NCBI GenBank assembly: GCA_022508245.1
Contig: JAFLVO010000001.1
Span: 620,001-684,000, forward strand
DNA from: Clostridiales bacterium
GTDB lineage: Bacteria > Bacillota > Clostridia > Christensenellales > Borkfalkiaceae
Direction: 5' to 3'
DNA: 64,000 bases
Part shown: piece by piece, positions 54,508 to 63,000 of the stretch
Position numbering within the stretch: position 1 is the first letter of the stretch
Layout of the letters: the number at the start of each line of letters is the position of its first letter
Made by a program: the position numbers and the translations under genes
The notes under the pieces: generated by a model
What the model saw: the letters and a program-made list of their open reading frames with translations, nothing else
Database searches by the model: none
What the model was told of the DNA's origin: nothing

Positions 54508-55163
54508 AATAAGTTTTCCTCTTTGACAATTTTGACAATGCGCGAGGTGCCGAGTCTGTCCGCACCGAGTGCAACAAAATCTTCTGCGTCCTTAACGGAT
54601 GAAATTCCGCCAGCCGCCTTAATTTTAACATCTTTTCCTACGTGCTTTTTAAAAATTACCACGTCCTCGCGTGTTGCACCCGCCTTGGAAAAGCCCGTGG
54701 AGGTCTTAATATAATCTGCCTTGGCGTTCGTGACGATTTCGCACATTTTAATCTTCTCGTCCTCTGTCAAAAGGCAGGTCTCAATAATTACTTTAAGAAT
54801 TTTTTCGCCGCAAGCTTCTTTTATTGCAGTTATTTCGTCCTGAATTTTATCGTACAGCTTGGCTTTAAGATCGCCGATATTGATTACCATATCAATTTCG
54901 TCGGCACCTTTTTGGATTGCGTCCTTTGTTTCGAACACCTTTACCTCTTTTGAATTGTACCCGTTAGGGAAGCCGATTACGGTACAAATTGCAAGCTTGT
55001 CGCCCGCATATTTTTTCGCTTCGCCAACATAACAAGGCGGGATACAGACCGACGCGGTTTTATACTTGATTCCGTCGTCTATAAGCGCCTTAATATCTGC
55101 CCAGGTTGCCGTCACGCCAAGTTGAGTGTGATCGCATCTACCTACAATTTCTTTTATATCCAT
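54504..55163 (-). CDS. deoC: Deoxyribose-phosphate aldolase
   Basis: A 219-residue TIM-barrel enzyme with the Schiff-base Lys153 in [10 protein letters not shown] and the C-terminal IKAAGGI. It splits deoxyribose-5-phosphate to acetaldehyde and glyceraldehyde-3-phosphate, bringing DNA sugar into glycolysis. It is the first gene after a perfect promoter, so the order suggests the operon is tuned to deoxynucleoside breakdown. Confidence 0.97.
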   Translation of the reverse strand: MDIKEIVGRCDHTQLGVTATWADIKALIDDGIKYKTASVCIPPCYVGEAKKYAGDKLAICTVIGFPNGYNSKEVKVFETKDAIQKGADEIDMVINIGDLKAKLYDKIQDEITAIKEACGEKILKVIIETCLLTEDEKIKMCEIVTNAKADYIKTSTGFSKAGATREDVVIFKKHVGKDVKIKAAGGISSVKDAEDFVALGADRLGTSRIVKIVKEENLL

Positions 55164-55194
55164 GCAAATTTACCCATTATATATTATGTCTCAT

Positions 55195-55223
55195 ATTATA
55201 ATGCAAAACAATTCCGTTGTCAA
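55195..55223 (-). promoter_or_regulatory. Perfect consensus SigA promoter for the deo/nucleoside/EndA operon
   Basis: Minus-strand TTGACA (55218-55223), 17 bases, TATAAT (55195-55200), about 30 bases before the deoC ATG. No regulator gene lies next to it, so control must come from elsewhere. Confidence 0.88.
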
Positions 55224-55262
55224 ATGAAAAGTGAAAAATAAATGTCCTCGCCTTCCGCACAT

Positions 55263-55586
55263 TTACCTTAAAATGCTGTACTTGAAAAATCTCTCCTGAA
55301 AATCCACATACACTTTAATCTCTTCCTCACTGAAATAAATGCCGTCGGGGGCTACAACCCACTTTTCTTCTACATCATCCTCTCTGTGAATAACCGCAAT
55401 TACCCTACCTGTAAATTCTTTAACGGCAGTATGTATTCCCAAAACATAGGCGTCTTGCTCCTCGCCGTCGGGCGCCATAATTCCCTCGATATAGCCGTAG
55501 TTAATAGGATAAATAATATTATTAAATTCAGGATGACGGCTTCCGAGAGGTCGGTCTACTATTACCTTTACAATACTTCCAATCAT
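55263..55586 (-). CDS. Short inorganic pyrophosphatase-like protein
   Basis: A 107-residue protein with IVKVIVDRPLGSRHP, YPINYGYIEG, and DGEEQDAYVLG, which carries the acidic metal-binding pattern of the small PPase family. It would hydrolyse pyrophosphate from nucleotide and polymer synthesis. Members of this short form are often annotated as inorganic diphosphatase; activity is inferred. It stands between deoC and the exonuclease gene. Confidence 0.75.
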   Translation of the reverse strand: MIGSIVKVIVDRPLGSRHPEFNNIIYPINYGYIEGIMAPDGEEQDAYVLGIHTAVKEFTGRVIAVIHREDDVEEKWVVAPDGIYFSEEEIKVYVDFQERFFKYSILR

Positions 55587-55608
55587 AATTTATTACACAC
55601 TACCAAAA

Positions 55609-56454
55609 CTACGGCAAAAGCCCTATTTCATTCAAAACTTCTCTCGTCGTTGACTGAACATCTTCAAGTTTGAGCTCGTCAATAGCAAAAGGCAACTGAA
55701 CATCGCCCCTCAATTTTATGAGTTTATAGTTTGTCTGCAATCGCTCTGTGTTTCTTACGATAGATTCTCTTATATGCTTACTTTCAATTATTTCGGCATT
55801 TGAAATTATGTTTTCAAGCGTATTAAATTTTTTTAAAAGTTGCGACGCCGTTTTCGGACCTATCTTGTCGGCTCCTCTGATATTATCCGACGCGTCACCT
55901 ACCAAAGATTTGAAGTCTGCGTATTGAGCGGGTAAAATTCCCAAATTATTTATTATGTATTCGGGCGTACAGATTAACGTTTTTAAACCGCGATAGCGCA
56001 ATACCGAAATTTTTTCTGTAATAAGTTGAAAATAATCGCTGTCAAACGACGAGATAATTATTTGAAAATCTTTCCCATAGGTAAGAGCATAACCTGCTAT
56101 CCAATCGTCGGTTTCGCACACCGTAGTTTCGGCATGCTTGATTTTAAGATAATCAAGCGCATTGTATATATCGGATAATTGTGTAAACGGACATTGTTCC
56201 TCTGGAAGTTCACTGTAATCAATTCGGTTTGCTTTATAATCAGCATTGAGAGCCGTGCGTTCGTTTTCATGTTCGCCGTCAAACAAAACGGAAATGTGCG
56301 TCGGCTCCGTCATTCTGATAATTTTTAATAATGCACCTACAAATCCCATTGTGCCTTGAATTGCCTTGCCGCTTCCATTAACAATACGTGCAGGCATACC
56401 GAAAAACATTTGAAATAAGAGGTTGCTACCGTCAATCAATAGAAGTTTTTCCAT
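55609..56454 (-). CDS. Stand-alone 5'-3' exonuclease (PolA N-terminal/FEN-like)
   Basis: A 281-residue protein with the FEN nuclease pattern: LLIDGSNLLFQ, CETDDWIAGYAL, SSFDSDYFQL and the helix-hairpin-helix LVGDASDNIRGADKIGPKTA. These acidic groups bind two metals. It removes RNA primers or 5' flaps. It has no polymerase domain, unlike PolA, as in other Firmicutes carrying a second flap nuclease. Confidence 0.9.
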   Translation of the reverse strand: MEKLLLIDGSNLLFQMFFGMPARIVNGSGKAIQGTMGFVGALLKIIRMTEPTHISVLFDGEHENERTALNADYKANRIDYSELPEEQCPFTQLSDIYNALDYLKIKHAETTVCETDDWIAGYALTYGKDFQIIISSFDSDYFQLITEKISVLRYRGLKTLICTPEYIINNLGILPAQYADFKSLVGDASDNIRGADKIGPKTASQLLKKFNTLENIISNAEIIESKHIRESIVRNTERLQTNYKLIKLRGDVQLPFAIDELKLEDVQSTTREVLNEIGLLP

Positions 56455-56487
56455 GCTGTTTGTCTATGAAATTCTATGTTATATTAT

Positions 56488-57153
56488 TTATAAATTAATC
56501 GAATTTAAGCATTTCAACCAAAGCTTTGCCATCAATTCGTGTCCGTTTTTTGTCGGATGGCAGTAATCCAATGTTTCATAGCGTTCACAATTCAGCGCCA
56601 AATCTGCCAATAGACATCCCTCTTCTTCTACCGCCAATTTTATTGCATCATTGTATCGTGAAGTCTCTTTAATAAAGCGGTCGTTAGGCGGGTCGTTAAA
56701 ATCTTTTAATTTCCCTATAAGCAAAGTTCCGCATACAATTTTAGCTTTCGGATAATTCGCTTTCAGTTGTTTTAACATGGTTCGATATGCCCCATAAAAT
56801 GTTTTAATATCTTGAGGAGCATCAAGTCCAATATCGATACTGTTCCCGCAGTCGCTTGACCCTATGTAAATAAGAATAATATCGGGTGCTTGTTCTCCGT
56901 GCAGAGCCGAACAGCGCACTGCGGAGCAAGCAGACGGATCGTATATTCCCGATACAAGACTACCGGAAAAAGAATTATTTACACACAACTCACCGCCCAA
57001 CCCGTCGATAACTTGTTTCCACCAAGTATCGTTAACACTATCAATTTCATTTTCGTAGAGCACGTCTTCCCTATAATAAATCACATATCCCTGTGGATTG
57101 TAGCCTTCGTAGGTAGAAATGGAATCCCCCATAATAGAAATTTGCCTACTCAT
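56488..57153 (-). CDS. SGNH/GDSL-type hydrolase
   Basis: A 221-residue protein with ISIMGDSISTYEG (block I with the catalytic Ser), YIGSSDCG (block III) and DYCHPTKNGH carrying the Asp-His pair. Block III has GSSD instead of the usual GxND. No signal peptide. It may remove acyl groups from lipids or carbohydrates; substrate unknown. Confidence 0.8.
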   Translation of the reverse strand: MSRQISIMGDSISTYEGYNPQGYVIYYREDVLYENEIDSVNDTWWKQVIDGLGGELCVNNSFSGSLVSGIYDPSACSAVRCSALHGEQAPDIILIYIGSSDCGNSIDIGLDAPQDIKTFYGAYRTMLKQLKANYPKAKIVCGTLLIGKLKDFNDPPNDRFIKETSRYNDAIKLAVEEEGCLLADLALNCERYETLDYCHPTKNGHELMAKLWLKCLNSINL

Positions 57154-57215
57154 AATTCAGATACCTTTAAATTTAAGTTTATCATAAATTGAACAGAAAT
57201 CCAAATGTTTATAAT

Positions 57216-57246
57216 AAATATCCACCCGCCTAGTGGGTGGATATTT
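57216..57246 (-). terminator. Terminator after the sigma/protease/membrane protein run
   Basis: Twelve-base perfect stem AAATATCCACCC/GGGTGGATATTT with a seven-base loop, followed on the minus strand by ATTATAAAC. It isolates this run from the SGNH hydrolase gene. Confidence 0.75.
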
Positions 57247-57265
57247 ATTTAAATTTCTTTTATCG

Positions 57266-57997
57266 TCAATTAAAATTAATTATGGATTGCAGCGTTTCAA
57301 TAAAGGTGCTTTGACCCAATGTCATCTCTTCGTAGTTTTTAATGTATATCCATTGCTTACCGATCTGAATTTCACCTTGACACGTTACCGTATTAAACGG
57401 TGTATCTGACATTGGTCTGTAAGTTTCTGTATACTTAACAGTGTATTCTGCAATTTTTGTTTCAATATGCTCATCATATATAAGTTGTTCATGCTCGTAT
57501 AAACTGTTTACAACTATTTCAAGTTTAAACCATTTCAATTTTCCAAGTGGCTGATTAAAAAGTAAAGTATAATACAGATTATCCCCACTCAAAGTATCAT
57601 ACGTTTTTTTGATTTTTAAATCATAATCTTTTTCATCTACAGCCAATGAAAATAATTCCAAATCGGCATTAAGCTCATCCAAATCCGAATCGACCTCTTC
57701 AAAATTATCTTCGAAGTAGTGTATGGGAGGCTCGACAAGAGCGGGATTGAAATAGTTATACAGAATGATTGACACCGTAATAGCGGCAACGATAAAACAG
57801 ACAAGACAGATTAAACCCGTCCTGTAGTTGAAAGCGCTTTCCGTAAGATAATATGACGCTGTAGGCTCATTTTGAGTAACAGCTTTCTTTTTATTGTAGT
57901 CCACCCCTATTGACGAAAGAAACTCGATATCTTTTTCGTCTATAATGGACTCTCTGTCCTCTTCTGCAACTTTTTTAAGAAATTTTTTTATTTTCAT
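57266..57997 (-). CDS. Single-pass membrane protein, possible anti-sigma or partner of the protease
   Basis: A 243-residue protein with a charged cytoplasmic N-terminus (1-59), one membrane segment (about 61-81) and an extracytoplasmic beta-rich domain (about 95-243). No known family is recognised. It starts two bases after the protease gene and belongs to the transcript that begins with an ECF sigma factor. The topology is that of anti-sigma factors, but no anti-sigma motif is visible, so this is inference. Confidence 0.5.
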   Translation of the reverse strand: MKIKKFLKKVAEEDRESIIDEKDIEFLSSIGVDYNKKKAVTQNEPTASYYLTESAFNYRTGLICLVCFIVAAITVSIILYNYFNPALVEPPIHYFEDNFEEVDSDLDELNADLELFSLAVDEKDYDLKIKKTYDTLSGDNLYYTLLFNQPLGKLKWFKLEIVVNSLYEHEQLIYDEHIETKIAEYTVKYTETYRPMSDTPFNTVTCQGEIQIGKQWIYIKNYEEMTLGQSTFIETLQSIINFN

Positions 57998-57999
57998 AA

Positions 58000-59169
58000 T
58001 TAATACATGCTGACAGCAAAAGCGTCGTTTATTTTTGTATTGTAATTTATATTAAAGTAACCGCTTGGTCTAGTGCCTGCGCCAGATGCAACGCAGATAT
58101 ATTCTAATGTTTCTTGTTTACCTGAATCATACGTATAAGTTATTTCGTCATAACCAAAGCCTACCATTACGTGGTTTGCTGTGGAAAGCAGATATCCCAT
58201 ACTGTCCCTATCTTCATATAGCTCGAGAAACCCGACGTTATACCCGGACAAGAACAAAGCTACTGGCTGATTATTTTTCATGCTGTTTTTTACCTTGGAA
58301 TAACTAAGATTGCCACCGCTCATGCAGGACGTATAGCTGAAACTGTAACCCGCACGGTTTGAATACTTCTTCATTCCATTAAGAAATTGCTGTGCTGTGG
58401 TGCCGCTTTCCGCTGTTGTACCCATATCACTGTACAGCTGAATTACCACATCCGTCATTGCATTTGTATCGGCATAGTAGAAGTAATAGCCCATATATTC
58501 GTATCCGGGCTCATAATCGGGCATAAGCAAAGGACAATATCTGTCAAAATATGCAACAATATTTGTTCCCGCTACACAGGCACAAGCCGAAACATAAGGA
58601 GATGATGAACAACAAGGTGTCATCAATGCCATTTTATAATAGTCTTCGGATTTGCTCTCATAATAAATTGTGACTAAAGTACTACCTGAAATCGTGCCGC
58701 CATCGCCGTAGAGTGCGTCCTCAGCAAGATATTCCACAACTTCTTCGGGCACAACCGTGCCGCTCTCTGCATATGTGTACACGCCTTCGGAATATTCCAG
58801 ATAGGTCATAGTGCCAACGTACACGCACTGTCCCTCACTCTCTGAGTACGGGCTTATCGCGTTAGGCATAACCTCCTGGGCTATGTAATTTCCGTCGGTG
58901 TTTACTATAATGGCGTAGCCCTCGCTGTCTTTGAGCGAAAACTCATAGACATAGCCGAGCGGCTCCACCGAAATATCGTACAGTGGCTTGCGTAAGGCAT
59001 TTATTTTGCCGTTTTCAATATCACTCTCGTCTATGAGAGAATTGACGGTAGCAGCAAACAATCTGTCGCATTCCTCTTCTTTGATTTCAGCGCTTGCAGA
59101 AATTGTCACGGGTACTGCAGCCATTGATAATGCAATTGCAAGTCCTGCCGCAAAAAAACGTTTCTTCAT
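58000..59169 (-). CDS. Secreted papain-like cysteine protease (C39-like fold)
   Basis: A 389-residue secreted protein with a signal peptide (about 1-27), a pro-region of about 160 residues, and a catalytic domain in which CACVAGTNIVAYFDRYCP supplies the nucleophile and TANHVMVGFGYD the histidine. The pattern resembles staphopain and C39-like peptidases (CGPTAAANIL, then HAV). It probably cuts proteins or peptides outside the cell; target unknown. It lies between an ECF sigma factor and a membrane protein, so it may be part of a signalling unit. Confidence 0.7.
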   Translation of the reverse strand: MKKRFFAAGLAIALSMAAVPVTISASAEIKEEECDRLFAATVNSLIDESDIENGKINALRKPLYDISVEPLGYVYEFSLKDSEGYAIIVNTDGNYIAQEVMPNAISPYSESEGQCVYVGTMTYLEYSEGVYTYAESGTVVPEEVVEYLAEDALYGDGGTISGSTLVTIYYESKSEDYYKMALMTPCCSSSPYVSACACVAGTNIVAYFDRYCPLLMPDYEPGYEYMGYYFYYADTNAMTDVVIQLYSDMGTTAESGTTAQQFLNGMKKYSNRAGYSFSYTSCMSGGNLSYSKVKNSMKNNQPVALFLSGYNVGFLELYEDRDSMGYLLSTANHVMVGFGYDEITYTYDSGKQETLEYICVASGAGTRPSGYFNINYNTKINDAFAVSMY

Positions 59170-59225
59170 AAGTGTTTCTCCTCAAAATTAATCTTATTAC
59201 TAAGACTAATTCTAAAGAAAAAATG

Positions 59226-59735
59226 TTACAAATATTTTTTCAAAAGTTTTCTTGCTCTTAAAATAGTTACTCTGACGCTGACGTACGATTTGCCGATCTC
59301 TTTGGCAATTGTGTACAGCTCCTTGCCAAGCCAATAGTAAGCATATAAAATATACTGAGTTTCTCGTTTTAAATGCTTCATTGCGTCACGGACATCGTTT
59401 CGCATATCTATGTACTCTATGTTGAAATCGGGATATAAATTCTCGTTAAACTCGCAAATATGATTGGCTTTTTTTAATACATCCTTAGCATGATTATCGG
59501 CGAGCGTATACAACCAAGATACGGGACTATCCACATTGGGATAGCCTGTCCAATCGGTGCTGATGATTTTGTTTACTACGTCATGCACAATATCTTCCCA
59601 ATCAGGAAAATTGCCGTATTTCAATTTTACGTGCACTTTCAGCAGACTGTAATATTTTAACCAAAATCTTTCTTTAGCATCCGCATCACTATTAATTTTT
59701 TTCAACAACTCGTTGAATTCCTGAACTTCAGACAT
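59226..59735 (-). CDS. ECF-type RNA polymerase sigma factor
   Basis: About 169 residues with a sigma region 2 (ERFWLKYYSLLKVHVKLKYG, FPDWEDIVHDVVNKII, SWLYTLADNHAKD) and region 4 helix-turn-helix (ELYTIAKEIGKSYVSVRVTILRARKLL). The ATG at 59735 is chosen; an upstream ATG at 59798 lies inside a promoter. It likely directs transcription of its own operon and perhaps surface protein genes nearby. The promoter is SigA-like rather than an obvious ECF type. Confidence 0.85.
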   Translation of the reverse strand: MSEVQEFNELLKKINSDADAKERFWLKYYSLLKVHVKLKYGNFPDWEDIVHDVVNKIISTDWTGYPNVDSPVSWLYTLADNHAKDVLKKANHICEFNENLYPDFNIEYIDMRNDVRDAMKHLKRETQYILYAYYWLGKELYTIAKEIGKSYVSVRVTILRARKLLKKYL

Positions 59736-60040
59736 AGTCAGCCGATTAACAATTATTATATGTGATATAATACCATTAAATTTATTAGCGGTCAACATTT
59801 TTCGACAAAAACAATCTTTCTTTTCTGCTGCAAATTTTTAAGGTTAAAATGCAATGCGCATAATTTGCCTATAATCTGAATATTTTTTGCTTATAAATTA
59901 CGCATATAAATTTGTATTATAAACTGCAATAATGAAGAAAAAATAACGGTCAAATCAAGCAAAAACACTTAATTTAACCGCATTTTAATATATAATATTG
60001 CTTTGCTTTTTAAACTTTGCGACATCAACCTAGTAAAATT
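59736..60040. other. Intergenic region between the sigma factor and the subtilisin-like protease
   Basis: About 305 AT-rich bases. It contains the sigma factor promoter near its left end; in the remainder I see no gene, RNA or clear hairpin. Confidence 0.7.
59767..59795 (-). promoter_or_regulatory. SigA-type promoter for the ECF sigma factor operon
   Basis: Minus-strand TTGACC (59790-59795) and TATTAT (59767-59772) with 17-base spacing, which leaves a leader of about 25-30 bases before the ATG at 59735. Confidence 0.65.
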
Positions 60041-63000
60041 TTACAGCCTTCTTCTGCGGCGAACAAACCAAAAAGCAACACCGCCTATGGCGCCAGCGCC
60101 AACTACACAAGCCGTGGTACCGACTGCAACAGCAACCGTATTGTCACTTTCGTCGGCAGGCTCTTTACCTTCGCCGGGATCAATGATTTCATCCGGTTTG
60201 GGTTCAGGATCCGCATTACCGCCATCATCCGGCTTTGGTTGCGGTGCAGGATCTTCGCCTCCGCCGGAATTATCGCCACTATCAGGGACTTCGGGTTCGA
60301 TGGGTTCAGTGCCACCGTCTGCATCGGGGTCCTTTTTGTCATTCGGATTTTCGGGCTCCACAGGATCTTTTTTTGAAGAAAGATATTCTTCAATATCAGA
60401 TTTAGCCTGCTCAACTATTGCATTGACATTGGTTTGGAGTTCGTCTGTAAGACAATCACTGTCCGCAAGCGAGCGAATATTCTCTTGAGCTTCGTTTACA
60501 ATTTCAAGAATTTGTACGTCTTCCGAGTCGCTTACTAAGTCATCAAGCGCCCATATGCCGTCCTGAATAATAAATTCTTGCTTGCAAGCGTCAATTATGC
60601 CATCGTATTCGGAGACGTCGGCGGCATCAATATTGCTATCGTATTTCTGATATATTTCATCTGCCGTTGCTTTTCTTTCAACAGAAATCTTGTCATAAAT
60701 ATCTTTCGTTCTCTCGCGGAGAGCGTTCTTTGCATCGGTTTTAGCGGACACAAGGTCTGCTTGACGCTGTGCTGCAATTGAATTCAACGTACTGTCAACA
60801 ATATCGTTCAAATCAACGATATCTGTTGCGTTGTTGCAAGCAGTTGAGATGTCCGACTTGGCGTTGCAGACTATATCAATTACTGCGTCCGAATCCGTTT
60901 CAAGCAGCAAATTATCGAACAAATTGCAGATGGCACTATCTATAACACTGTTTACGTTTTTCAGAATATTTGCCTTATCAGACATACCAGTAGTTTGCAC
61001 GCCTACTCTGTTTACGGTACAAGCTAACTCGATTGCGCTATAAACGGCGTCATTCGCTGCGGGAATCATGCCAGTCAGTTTTTGATACAGCTCTGCATAA
61101 TGCTTCTTCGCTTGCTCGGCATAAGCAAAATAGTACACGTTGTAATCCATCAACGTAAACGTATCGTCGGCGCTTAGGTAAAATTGCTCACCGAGGTTAA
61201 ATATCGCCCCTGTGGTTTCACTTTTCCAGCTGAGATAGCTAATTCGATATTCATCATACGCTTCACATTTCGGCGGATTGAGTGGATCGGCAGTTACATG
61301 ATACTTAGTTGCAATTTCGTTTCCATTTTCATCTTTGAAAATAGCAGTGAACAATTCAGTCCTTGTAAAGACTCTGTATTTTTTATCAATAACCTTATAG
61401 TTCCAGAATATGTTATTGAGCAGACCGCCTCTGGTCGTGTAGCCGTAGTCGGTAACTAAATATTGCAAATTGCCAAATCTACGAATCCAATCTGCCCAAG
61501 TTACCGATTTATCGATCAGGTATTTGTTACTGCCGCAATATATAGCTATGAGGTTGTCACAATCCGGCATAGTATTGGTACCAATGGACGTTACGTTACT
61601 CAAATCCAGCCAAGTGAGATTACTACACTTTCCAAAGGCTTTGTTCTCGATCGTTTGCGCCGCATGCGTATCCAAAGTTGTTAGTCCTACGCAGTTATAC
61701 AGCGCGCCCTCTCCGTATTTCGTCACTGTTTCCGTCTGTATGTCTGTCAAGGAAACACAGTTGGCAAATGCGTAGGACTCTATGGATGAGAGCTTGGGCG
61801 AACGCACAGTACGCAAATTGTAGCAATCCATAAAAGCACTACCGTATATATACATAGCGCTTGGCAAATCAACCTCTGTCAAGCCCGTGCATTCAATAAA
61901 GGCGCAGGAAAAAATAGAATTCACATTTGGCAGTATAAGTTCCTTGAGTGTCTTAACATAGTTGAAGGCATAAGAGCCAACGGACGTAGCCTTATATGCT
62001 ACAACACGTTTGAGAGCAGAGCAGCCGTATGCTGTGTAACTGCCTAAATAGCTGTAACCCAGCTGAAATGACGGGAATGTAGCGTCGGAAATTGCCGTCG
62101 CGTTGAGTAAAATCAACTCCTTCAGATTGAAACAATGCGATACCGCATACGTTACATCGCTTGCGCCAAGCGTAACACTCTGTAGGTTGGGACAGTATCT
62201 TATCGGATATTCAAGTTTCACAGAAGCCTTGTTGGCCAGAGAAACGTCCGCTTCGCATACAATCGAGCGTACATTCACCCCAAAGAACAAGTTATTACCC
62301 AGCTCCCTCACTTTGACGCCGTTGACGTATTCGGGGATAACGACGTCTTGAAGTCCGCTCGTATATTTTTGCAGAATACCGTTTTGATTGATTTCAAAAC
62401 CGGTACCCTTAGTGTTCTTGTCGCTGTCCTCACCTTTAAAGTACTCTATTTCATAAAGCAGACTGTGCCCTCTGACAAAGCCGTTACTGTCAAATAGATA
62501 AATGACAAAGCTCAGGTGCGTAGACTTGTTTAACGTTATCGCCCCGTTGTACTCTTGGCGATTGCCGCAAATCATCGGATACGAGCCATCCAGCGTGTAG
62601 TAAATTTCGTAGTTCATATCCCTGTAAGCAGGGTTATTGTTTGTGATACCGACGGAAATTGTGCCGTCAAAGTGATAAGGTTTTCCGATCTCACCCACTG
62701 TTAATGTAGGTATTTTCGTTAAATCTCTGTCTGCAAGGGCAAGGTCCAGGCTTGGCACGCCGTAGCCGAACAAATCGTCTCGACCGGGGGTTCCCAGGTC
62801 GTACGTGCTTTGTTTCAGTAGCTTTTCCACCTTTTCCGTGGTAAAGCTATCCCCCATGTAGGTCGCACATAGGGCAACGAGCGCAGACGCGTGCGGCGTA
62901 GCCATAGACGTACCGTTCAGATACGCATAAGTACCGCCCGTTTCTGAGAATACGTAATCATTAGAATAGTTGTAGCCGTCGGGAACGCAGCTAAGTATAT

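Noticed and set aside
59736..59798. N-terminal extension of the ECF sigma factor
   Set aside because: The upstream ATG lies between and within the -35 and -10 elements of a good promoter, so it would not be in the mRNA.
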